The notes under the pieces are model-generated. The model saw nothing but the letters and a program-made list of their open reading frames with translations. It made no database searches and was not told where the DNA came from. Below are positions 1 through 5,644 of a stretch of DNA of 10,743 nucleotides, in pieces (position 1 is the stretch's first letter; each line of letters begins with the position of its first letter). This DNA comes from Streptosporangiaceae bacterium (lineage in GTDB: Bacteria > Actinomycetota > Actinomycetes > Streptosporangiales > Streptosporangiaceae): assembly GCA_030043395.1 (NCBI GenBank), contig JASHXW010000215.1, forward strand, positions 1-10,743. The letters are read 5' to 3'. The position numbers and the translations under genes are program-made.

Positions 1-1
1 C

Positions 2-619
2 ATCCTGGGAGGTGCGCCCAAGGTCGTGCATTTGCAGAGCGGTAACGGCACGGACGATGTAGCTCTTGTGAAGGCGGGCGCGAGGTCCGTCGTGGGAATC
101 GACTACAGCAGTGTCGCGGCAGGCGCGGCGCAGCGCCGTGCGGACGAACTTGGAGTGGCCTGCCGTTATGTCCTCGGCTCAGTGCCCGGTGTTCCCGTGG
201 CCGATGAATCTGCCGATCTCGTGTACACCGGGAAGGGCGCTCTGATCTGGATGCCGGACCTGGAGGCGTGGGCGCGGGAGGTGGCTCGGCTAATGCGGCC
301 AGGGGGGCACCTGTTCATGTACGAGGGCCACCCGGCCAGTGAACTGTGGACGTGGGACGAGGATCGGGCACGGATCCGGGAGGACCGCGGCTACTTCGAC
401 CGCAGCTTCGTGAACGACACCTTCCCGGCGGGCGGCGCGGTCCAGTGGCAGTGGAACCTTGGTCAGGTAGTCACCGCTCTTGTAGTGGCAGGCATGGAAG
501 TCCTTCGCCTGGAAGAGTACGCGGAACCGTTCTGGCGGATGGGCGGCGTGAGCGCGGCCGCGTGGGATGGTCGCCTACCAAACTCGTTCGCACTGCTCGC
601 CCGCCGCCGTGATGCATGA
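2..619 (+). CDS. Class I SAM-dependent methyltransferase, 5' end outside window
   Basis: The reading frame is already open at base 2 and runs to TGA at 617-619. The start codon therefore lies upstream, and the GTG at 26 is probably internal. The codons before it read ILGGAPKV and lead straight into the SAM-binding Rossmann motif (VVHLQSGNGTDD), followed after the first helix by the acidic ribose-binding strand GIDYS. Further on are the motif IV-like strand ADLVYTGKGAL and the motif VI-like segment RLMRPGGHLFMYEGHP. This order is typical of the Methyltransf_11/25 superfamily, which transfers a methyl group from S-adenosylmethionine in the cytoplasm. The acceptor cannot be read from the sequence. 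The C-terminal part is rich in Trp and acidic residues and probably forms the substrate cap. No same-strand partner follows closely; the next gene begins about 250 bp downstream. Confidence 0.9.
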   Translation: MLGGAPKVVHLQSGNGTDDVALVKAGARSVVGIDYSSVAAGAAQRRADELGVACRYVLGSVPGVPVADESADLVYTGKGALIWMPDLEAWAREVARLMRPGGHLFMYEGHPASELWTWDEDRARIREDRGYFDRSFVNDTFPAGGAVQWQWNLGQVVTALVVAGMEVLRLEEYAEPFWRMGGVSAAAWDGRLPNSFALLARRRDA

Positions 620-677
620 GGAGATCGATTCCGTAGCACCTTAGCTCGGCGTGACGAAGGCTGATCCGCCTCGTAAG

Positions 678-727
678 GAGCGAGCCGGCCAGTACGGGGG
701 CCGGTACAGGGGTGGGCCGGCCCGCTC
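678..727 (+). terminator. Large GC-rich stem-loop, possible terminator of the methyltransferase gene
   Basis: GCCGGCC at 684-690 pairs with GGCCGGC at 715-721. After a 2-nt internal mismatch, GAGC at 678-681 pairs with GCTC at 724-727. The 24-nt loop itself contains two GTAC tetramers. The stem lies 58 bases after the methyltransferase stop. No T-run follows, which is common for actinobacterial hairpin terminators but weakens the call. It could instead be a structured element upstream of the peptidase gene. Confidence 0.35.
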
Positions 728-763
728 TGGTAATTCGACGCATCCGGGTGGGCGCCAGGATTC

Positions 764-777
764 GTGACCTAAGTCAC
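764..777. promoter_or_regulatory. CRP/FNR-family-like operator
   Basis: The 14-bp element GTGACCTAAGTCAC has perfect GTGAC and GTCAC half-sites. It fits the general CRP half-site pattern GTGA-N6-TCAC and the streptomycete Crp pattern GTG-N6-GNCAC as I remember it. It lies about 90 bp upstream of the peptidase start. If the weak -10-like TACGTT at 829-834 is used, transcription would start near 841 and the site centre would be near -70, a usual class I activator position. The motif is seen directly; the identity of the regulator and its role are inference. Confidence 0.4.
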
Positions 778-857
778 TCTCCGCCGTCAGCTACGCCTCG
801 GGCGGTGAGTAAGGATCGTGCGAAGGTGTACGTTAAGGGGGATCATTCCGGCTAAAT

Positions 858-862
858 GGGAG
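858..862 (+). promoter_or_regulatory. Ribosome binding site that favours the ATG at 868
   Basis: GGGAG at 858-862 lies 5 nt before the ATG at 868. The only good Shine-Dalgarno match for the upstream in-frame ATG at 856 is AAGGGGG at 835-841, 14 nt away and too distant. The later start is therefore preferred for the peptidase; it removes four residues and leaves the signal peptide intact. Confidence 0.5.
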
Positions 863-867
863 TCGCC

Positions 868-2229
868 ATGTCCGGTGCGCGACGCTCGCTCCTTCGCCGG
901 CTGAATCCTCGCACGCGGTGGCTGCAGGCGGCAGCGGTCGTGGCCGCAGCGGGGATGCTTTCCCTAGCCTGCGGGTGCAGCTCGCAGGCGGCAGGCTCGT
1001 TGCCCACGCATTCGGTCGGCCCGTCTGACATGACGGCTGTCACTGAATGCCAGCACCAGTACGCGTCCGCCTGCTTCACGCCCCAGCAGCTGCGGGTCGC
1101 CTACGGCTTTCAGCCGCTGCTGGATCGGGGAACTGACGGACGCGGCCAGACCGTAGTGCTAATGGAGTTCGCCAACGCGCCCCCGCGGCCGCCCGGCCCG
1201 CAGGTCACCGACATTCGCCAGGACCTAGCGCTGTTTGACGCCGTCTTCGGCCTGCCCGCTCCGCGGCTACTGGTGGACACCAGCCTGGCTGGGTCAGCCC
1301 GGCCGTGGCTCGCCGGCCTCGAGGAGGTCGAGGACGTTGAGATCGTGCACGCGATCGCGCCGGAGGCAACCATCCGCGTGATCCTGATCCCGAGCTGGAC
1401 CGGTCCCGGAAGCTGGATCGCTGCCGTGGATAGCGTGCTGCGGCTGGCCCTGTCCGAGGGATCAGTCGTATCGCTCAGCGCCATCCTTGGTGAGGAGTGC
1501 TTTACCAAGGCCGAGGCGGCCGGCCTGAACTCAGCGCTCGAGGCAGACGACGAACACCACGTCACAGTGGTCGCCAGCTCGGGTGATTTCGGCGCGGCCA
1601 GCACCCAGTGCGCGAATTTCGGCCTTCCTACCCCAGTCAGGGAGGTGGGGCTCCCGGCATCTGACCCGCTCGTGCTCGCGGTCGGCGGTACGACCTTGAA
1701 TGCCGACCGTGTTACTGGCGCTTATCGCGGTGAGACTGTCTGGCACACCCCGCCGGGTGCCGCAAGCCAGCAGGCCTCTGGGGGCGGGTTCAGTCACCTG
1801 TTTGGCCGGCCCTCTTACCAGGATGGAGTCGCCGGGATCGGGGCGATGCGTGGCGTGCCCGATGTTGCTGCGGACGCTGCGGGCAGCACTGGCATGACGC
1901 TAGCCGTCCGCTCCAGAGGTAGGGACTACTTCTACCCGGGCGCCGGGACGAGCGCGGCCACGCCGTTGTGGGCGGCCCTGATCGCCTTGGCTGACCAGTA
2001 CTCCGGCCGCCTCCTTGGCTTTGTCAACCCAGCCATTTATCGCATCGGCCGCAGTACCAGCTATCACCAGGCCCTCCACGACATCACCACGGGAAGCAGC
2101 ACGGAGACATTTCCCCAGGGGACGATCACAGGCTACCCCGCCTCGCCCGGCTGGGACCCGGCCACGGGCTGGGGCAGCCCCGACGCGAGGGTCCTGATTC
2201 CTCTCCTGGCCCGCTACGTCGGCCGCTGA
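868..2229 (+). CDS. Sedolisin (S53) family serine-carboxyl peptidase, probable lipoprotein without propeptide
   Basis: This is a 453-residue exported protease of the S53 (sedolisin/kumamolisin) family, which cleaves peptide bonds with a Ser-Glu-Asp triad. Numbered from the ATG at 868, the triad is Glu152 and Asp156 in the E-x3-D pattern before VEIVHAIAP, and Ser362 in GTSAATP. The oxyanion Asp240 lies in SSGD. The C-terminal calcium site is recognisable as HDITTG near 404-408 and GWD at 428-430. The N-terminus has an Arg-rich start, a hydrophobic stretch at about 20-35 and a Cys pair (LACGC) that looks like an imperfect lipobox. The mature-domain signature (FTPQQLRVAYGF) begins near residue 70, so there is no room for the activation propeptide of about 150-200 residues usual in this family. 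A rhomboid-like gene starts 16 bp after the stop. Family assignment is firm; lipidation is probable; substrate is unknown. A start at 856 remains possible. Confidence 0.92.
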   Translation: MSGARRSLLRRLNPRTRWLQAAAVVAAAGMLSLACGCSSQAAGSLPTHSVGPSDMTAVTECQHQYASACFTPQQLRVAYGFQPLLDRGTDGRGQTVVLMEFANAPPRPPGPQVTDIRQDLALFDAVFGLPAPRLLVDTSLAGSARPWLAGLEEVEDVEIVHAIAPEATIRVILIPSWTGPGSWIAAVDSVLRLALSEGSVVSLSAILGEECFTKAEAAGLNSALEADDEHHVTVVASSGDFGAASTQCANFGLPTPVREVGLPASDPLVLAVGGTTLNADRVTGAYRGETVWHTPPGAASQQASGGGFSHLFGRPSYQDGVAGIGAMRGVPDVAADAAGSTGMTLAVRSRGRDYFYPGAGTSAATPLWAALIALADQYSGRLLGFVNPAIYRIGRSTSYHQALHDITTGSSTETFPQGTITGYPASPGWDPATGWGSPDARVLIPLLARYVGR

Positions 2230-2245
2230 GTTCGGCGAGCACCGG

Positions 2246-2926
2246 ATGAACGTGTCCTACTATCGCCGCATGCGCGAGAGCACCTCCGAGTACGCCGCCG
2301 CAGCGACGTTCCTGGGCCTCTTCGCGATCGGCAGCCTCGTGATCGCCCTGCTCTCGGAGCATGACTCCGTCGCACTGCTTTACTGGGCAAGCACGAACGT
2401 GGCAAACCTGCACCACCACCCGGTACCTGCGCTCGTGCTCTCCGCCCTCCTACCTGCGGGATTGCCATTCGTGTGGCTGGTGCCCATTGCGCTGACGATG
2501 TTCGGCGCTAACCGCGCGCTCGGCACCGTAAGGCTGGCGCTCATCTGCGCAGCTGGTCATCTGATCGGCACTGGCGTCAGCGAGGGGATTGTCGCCTATC
2601 GGGTGAACCACGGCAGCCTTCCGCGGGCCTGGCTACACATTCAAGATGTGGGCCCGTCCTACGTTGTCGTCTCCGCGATCGTCGTCGGGGTCATGTTCGG
2701 TACCTGGCTTACCAGGGCCACGGTTTTGGCCGTCTTCGCTGCCCTGGTGTTCGTTAGTCACATCTTCGCCGGGCTCGCCAGCCTTCACGTTGCCGCCGTG
2801 GGCCACCTGACCGCAATCGTGACGGCGGTCGTCCTAGGCGTGGCCTTGGCCTTCATGCGGCGCGGCGTGACGGCAGAGCCGGGCAAGGCGACCGAGGCTC
2901 CAGACGCAGCGATGCCGCAACGCTGA
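2246..2926 (+). CDS. Rhomboid-like polytopic membrane protein
   Basis: This 226-residue protein is mostly hydrophobic, with about six membrane helices (roughly residues 17-37, 61-83, 92-112, 136-154, 157-178 and 184-204) and a short polar, charged tail. The segment NLHHHPVPALVLSALL after the first helix matches the pattern I know from actinobacterial rhomboid-like proteins (Rhomboid_2 type). Candidate catalytic positions are Ser138 in DVGPSY, at the place of the rhomboid GxSx motif, and His187 in GHLTAIVTAVVLG, at the place of the last-helix histidine. True rhomboids cleave membrane proteins within or beside the bilayer; whether this branch is active is not certain. It begins 16 bp after the peptidase stop on the same strand, so the two are probably co-transcribed. 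The ribosome binding site is poor (GAGCACCGG before ATG), so translational coupling is possible. ATG codon 9 is an alternative start. Confidence 0.75.
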   Translation: MNVSYYRRMRESTSEYAAAATFLGLFAIGSLVIALLSEHDSVALLYWASTNVANLHHHPVPALVLSALLPAGLPFVWLVPIALTMFGANRALGTVRLALICAAGHLIGTGVSEGIVAYRVNHGSLPRAWLHIQDVGPSYVVVSAIVVGVMFGTWLTRATVLAVFAALVFVSHIFAGLASLHVAAVGHLTAIVTAVVLGVALAFMRRGVTAEPGKATEAPDAAMPQR

Positions 2927-3029
2927 GACGGAGACCACCTAGTCGCCTGGGACACCAAACCTCCGAGTGCCATGCGATGTTTATCACGATGATCTCCGGT
3001 ATGGCCAGCACGCGGCCACTATTGCCACA

Positions 3030-3503
3030 ATGGCGCAGCAGCGGCCGGAACAGGGTAGCGAATCAGGCCAGGCAACACCTAGCCAAGTGAGGGCGGAAAT
3101 GAGCGAGGACTTCGAGGAACGCATGCTGAAGGAGATGGAGCTACTCCACCGCAAGGTGGACGCCATCAACCGCAGGACCCTTCCGCGTGGCCACAGCTGG
3201 CTTAAGCACGTCATCAAGGACTTCGAGTACAACCCGGTCACCCAGTACAAGGTCCACCTGACTGCCATGTGGGTCTGGACGGCCAGCATCGTCACCGTCA
3301 TCTGCCTGTTCACCTTTGCCAACCACTTCTGGCAGATCGTCTCGGTCCTCTACCTTGTGCTGATTAGCCTGTACGCCAACTGGGCGACTGACTACGGCGC
3401 CATGAGCGCGGCCCTCGCGGCGCAAGACCAGGCACCCCTTCCCGAGGTTCCCCTAGAGCAGCACGTAGATCCGAGCGACGCGGCCACGCAGGAGGTGGTC
3501 TAG
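3030..3503 (+). CDS. Small membrane protein with two helices and a short coiled coil, function unknown
   Basis: I do not recognise a named family. With the ATG at 3030 the protein has 157 residues: a polar N-terminus, an acidic/basic amphipathic stretch at about 25-48 likely to form a short coiled coil, two adjacent membrane helices at about 76-97 and 99-118 separated only by a few residues around ANHFW, and an acidic C-terminal tail. The shape resembles other actinobacterial proteins with a two-helix hairpin. The start is uncertain. In-frame starts are GTG 2967, ATG 3030 and ATG 3099. Codons between 2967 and 3030 are rich in A/T third positions and look non-coding. The start at 3099 has the best ribosome binding site (GAGGGCGG just upstream) and would give 134 residues. 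It follows the rhomboid-like gene on the same strand after about 100 bp and may belong to the same unit. Confidence 0.65.
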   Translation: MAQQRPEQGSESGQATPSQVRAEMSEDFEERMLKEMELLHRKVDAINRRTLPRGHSWLKHVIKDFEYNPVTQYKVHLTAMWVWTASIVTVICLFTFANHFWQIVSVLYLVLISLYANWATDYGAMSAALAAQDQAPLPEVPLEQHVDPSDAATQEVV

Positions 3504-3565
3504 GGCACGCGGCTGCGCCGTCCTGATGCAACCGTGCCTAGCTGCAATGGGCTCGTCCGGGACTT

Positions 3566-3730
3566 CTAGCCGTGGCGGCGCCGCCAGAAATAAATGATCT
3601 CAGCGGACTCGGAGTCAAAGACGGTACTGGCCAGTTCCCAGCCATCCTCTGCCCACCGCACGAGCTCCTTAGCTATCTGGTCGCGGTTAGCACCTGACCT
3701 GCCCGAGCGGTATTCCCACTGCTGCTCCAC
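3566..3730 (-). CDS. Small DUF4177-like protein (54 aa)
   Basis: On the minus strand a GTG at 3730 opens a 54-codon frame ending with TAG at 3568-3566. It is preceded by a perfect AGGAGG ribosome binding site 4 nt upstream. The product starts VEQQWEYRSGR, continues with the heptad-like helix RDQIAKELVRWAEDGWELAST, and ends with the strand EIIYFWRRRHG. The pattern of an N-terminal WEYR strand, a helix ending in DGWEL and a final aromatic strand followed by Arg residues matches the small DUF4177 domain, whose function is unknown. Third positions are G/C-biased, and the plus-strand frame opposite has no comparable support. The gene is easily missed because it is short. It lies downstream of the yjbR-like gene on the same strand but is separated from it by 121 bp. 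Confidence 0.7.
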   Translation of the reverse strand: MEQQWEYRSGRSGANRDQIAKELVRWAEDGWELASTVFDSESAEIIYFWRRRHG

Positions 3731-3734
3731 ATGT

Positions 3735-3740
3735 CCTCCT
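3735..3740 (-). promoter_or_regulatory. Consensus ribosome binding site of the 54-aa gene
   Basis: AGGAGG on the minus strand lies 4 nt upstream of the GTG at 3730. This is the best Shine-Dalgarno match I noticed in the window and is the main reason for accepting the small gene and its start. Confidence 0.65.
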
Positions 3741-3812
3741 GTCGTGGCATCAGATGGCCGGTATGACCGAGTGTGCCTTCATGGAGCAATTCGTGCGGCA
3801 AGCTGGACATCA

Positions 3813-3838
3813 TTTGAGCGGCGAGGTCAAAGCTCAAA
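3813..3838 (-). terminator. Inverted repeat downstream of the yjbR-like gene
   Basis: TTTGAGC at 3813-3819 and GCTCAAA at 3832-3838 form a perfect 7-bp stem with a 12-nt loop, 14 bases past the stop of the minus-strand yjbR-like gene. The position suits a terminator, but the stem is short and no T-run follows. Confidence 0.25.
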
Positions 3839-3851
3839 CGACAGGTGTGCG

Positions 3852-4244
3852 CTAATCGAGCAGCGCTATTAGCTTCTTGGGCGCGAGGATCCGGTAGCTC
3901 TCAGTCACGAGCCCGCGGATCTCTTTCCAGTCCGTGTCGTGGCTAAGCACCACCACGATGCGATCACGGTGGGCTCGCGAAGCGAAGAACGGGTGGCCGA
4001 TGGAGAGCAGCACCTCGCGTTCTTCTGGGTCGACACGCAGTACAAGCAGCGAGACGGGCTTCCCAGCCGAGTTCTCCCGTGCCACGAGCAAGCAGAACGA
4101 CCTCCGCCGGATGTCGAAGGACAACGCAGTTGACCTCGCTCTCGTCAACGAAGGATCGACGCGCACAGTCACCTCGGGCAGCGCCATGCATAGCGCGCGA
4201 ATCCGATCGACGATCTCCTGTGGGACCTGCACGGGCTCGCTCAC
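3852..4244 (-). CDS. YjbR/MmcQ family protein
   Basis: This 130-residue protein runs from a GTG at 4244 to TAG at 3854-3852. It has the layout of the YjbR (MmcQ, CyaY-like fold) family: an N-terminal helix with IRALCMALPEV, a strand pair around STALSFDIRRRSFCLLVARE, the strand VSLLVLRVDPEER, then IGHPFFASRAHRDRIVVVLSHDTDWKEIRGLVTESYRILAPKKL. The last part, with an aromatic, a DW before a helix and APKKL near the end, is the most characteristic. The family is annotated as possibly DNA-binding, but its biochemical role is not settled. Length is normal and the frame is intact. A GGTGG about 7 nt upstream may serve as ribosome binding site. The gene is divergent from the GNAT gene starting at 4366, leaving 121 bp for two promoters. 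Confidence 0.85.
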   Translation of the reverse strand: MSEPVQVPQEIVDRIRALCMALPEVTVRVDPSLTRARSTALSFDIRRRSFCLLVARENSAGKPVSLLVLRVDPEEREVLLSIGHPFFASRAHRDRIVVVLSHDTDWKEIRGLVTESYRILAPKKLIALLD

Positions 4245-4353
4245 GCGAAAACCACCGAGCGAGTTCGCCCGGCCGTGGAATGAACTGTCATCTTCGACAT
4301 TGTTAAGGCGACGCTACTGCGTGCGGGACTGACTTGCGGCCGGGTACGGCCGG

Positions 4354-4359
4354 CATACT
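4354..4359 (+). promoter_or_regulatory. Possible -10 element of a leaderless GNAT transcript
   Basis: CATACT lies 6 nt before the ATG at 4366, so transcription would begin at or next to the start codon. There is no Shine-Dalgarno sequence in front of this ATG, which fits leaderless expression, a common mode in actinobacteria. No convincing -35 box is present at the best spacing; TTGCGG at 4334-4339 is 14 bp away. Confidence 0.3.
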
Positions 4360-4365
4360 GGCGAG

Positions 4366-4944
4366 ATGGCGATCATCCTGCAAACACCACGGCTTGCCAT
4401 TCGCCAGTTCACCGAGGACGACGTCGACGACCTGTTCGAGCTGAACAGTGACCCGGAGGTGATGCGCTATCTTGGCAGGCCGCCGCCAAGGGACGTACTG
4501 CGAGACGAGATCATCCCATTTCATCTGGCCGTCTACCAACGGCTCGACAGGCTCGGGACGTGGGCAGCAGAGTCCATCGATAGCGGAGAGTTCCTCGGCT
4601 GGTTCCACTTCCGTCCCGGTCCAGGCGGCGACATCACCGATGTTGACCTGGGCTACCGGTTGCGCAGGTCTGCGTGGAACAAGGGCTACGCCACGGAGGG
4701 GTCACAAGCCCTGATCAGCATGGGGTTCACCGACCTCGGCGTCCAGCGAGTCTTCGCACATGCCATGACGGTCAACGCGGGATCCCGGCGCGTGCTGGAA
4801 AAGTGTGGCTTGACCCTCGTGCAGACCAGCCCCTACGCAGGACCCGACGCCGACGCCATCGAAGGCTCCGAGCACGGTGAGGTGGAGTACGCGCTGACTA
4901 AGCACGAATGGCAGGAGCACGCCGCGAACAAACGTGCGGGCTGA
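4366..4944 (+). CDS. GNAT acetyltransferase, RimJ/RimL type
   Basis: This intact 192-residue protein has the GNAT fold of the RimJ/RimL (Acetyltransf_3) branch, which transfers acetyl from acetyl-CoA to an amine on a protein N-terminus or small molecule. It opens with the usual strand and helix (LQTPRLAIRQFTEDDVDDLFEL), and the acetyl-CoA pyrophosphate loop is NKGYATEG at 105-112 in motif A. Motif B appears as VNAGSRRVLEKCGL at 136-149. The substrate is not evident; branch members modify ribosomal proteins, antibiotics or other amines. Its 3' end converges on the next GNAT gene with only 5 bp between the stop codons. Confidence 0.9.
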   Translation: MAIILQTPRLAIRQFTEDDVDDLFELNSDPEVMRYLGRPPPRDVLRDEIIPFHLAVYQRLDRLGTWAAESIDSGEFLGWFHFRPGPGGDITDVDLGYRLRRSAWNKGYATEGSQALISMGFTDLGVQRVFAHAMTVNAGSRRVLEKCGLTLVQTSPYAGPDADAIEGSEHGEVEYALTKHEWQEHAANKRAG

Positions 4945-4949
4945 TCGCC

Positions 4950-5441
4950 CTAGGTGACCCCGTCGGCGAGAAGCGGGGCAGGATTCCATCGGAGTTTGTA
5001 TTCCTCCGCAGTTTCTCCTAGCTGGGTAAACCCGAGATGCTCGTAAAGCCTGCGGGCATCTGGGTTGTCCTTCTCGACGTCCAGGTCGAGAGGGATGCAG
5101 GCCACCACGGCCTCGGCCTGAAGGCCCTCGATGATCGCAGTGCCTATGCCCTGACGCTGGATGTCCGGAAGCAGTTGTATGCCGCACAACTCGATGCGCT
5201 CAGCGGTGCGGACGACCCGCAACCTGCCGACGCGCCTGTTACAGACCTCGATCACGCTGGTCACGCTGTCGGGGATCGCACCGTGAAGCTCGTCGAGGGT
5301 CCACTCACCGAAGCCCGCACGCCATTGCTCTTCGTCGAACTCGTCCGGTAGGCGATGCTGAGCTCGCGTGGCCTGCACCACCACGTCGGCTAGGAACTCG
5401 ACGTCTTCGGCAGTCGCTGGCCTTATCTGATAGCTGAGCAC
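4950..5441 (-). CDS. GNAT acetyltransferase
   Basis: This 163-residue protein begins at GTG 5441. It has the standard GNAT elements: IRPATAEDVEFLADVVVQA at the N-terminus, IELCGIQLLPDIQRQGIGTAII at about 83-104 containing the acetyl-CoA-binding QRQGIG loop, and DNPDARRLYEHLGF at 125-138 as motif B. Motif A is closer to the Acetyltransf_1 type than to its convergent neighbour, so the two genes are not recent duplicates. Substrate is unknown. The ribosome binding site is weak (GAGAG about 12 nt upstream). The gene is divergent from the RCC1-repeat gene, with about 200 bp between them. Confidence 0.9.
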   Translation of the reverse strand: MLSYQIRPATAEDVEFLADVVVQATRAQHRLPDEFDEEQWRAGFGEWTLDELHGAIPDSVTSVIEVCNRRVGRLRVVRTAERIELCGIQLLPDIQRQGIGTAIIEGLQAEAVVACIPLDLDVEKDNPDARRLYEHLGFTQLGETAEEYKLRWNPAPLLADGVT

Positions 5442-5503
5442 GCAAGCATGCTCTCACTGCTCATCGTCGCAAGCCGAGCCAATTCCGGGCGGTAGGGCCC
5501 GCA

Positions 5504-5521
5504 GGCGGACTTTGTTCCGCC
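5504..5521. other. Small hairpin in the divergent intergenic region
   Basis: GGCGGA at 5504-5509 and TCCGCC at 5516-5521 form a 6-bp stem with a 6-nt loop. It lies in the 203-bp gap between two divergent genes, so it is more likely regulatory or incidental than a terminator. I see no other clear signal in the gap apart from the RCC1 gene's AGGAG at 5633-5637. Confidence 0.25.
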
Positions 5522-5644
5522 GGCACCACTGTTCCCACGGAACTCACATGCAATTCGCCTCGTGGTCTGATCTACGCCAGTGATGCTGGCCTTAGTCAGA
5601 ACCTCTCGCTTCTCGGCTGAAGCGTTCTTCCCAGGAGTAAGCAC

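Noticed and set aside
1110..1604. Minus-strand open frame inside the peptidase gene
   Set aside because: It is antisense to the catalytic domain of an unmistakable S53 peptidase.
2927..3029. Coding extension of the two-helix membrane protein back to GTG 2967
   Set aside because: Codons before 3030 have many A/T third positions, unlike the rest of the gene, and no ribosome binding site precedes the GTG.
3594..3872. Plus-strand 92-codon frame in the gap after the two-helix protein
   Set aside because: It has no ribosome binding site, and the opposite strand carries a better supported 54-residue gene with AGGAGG.
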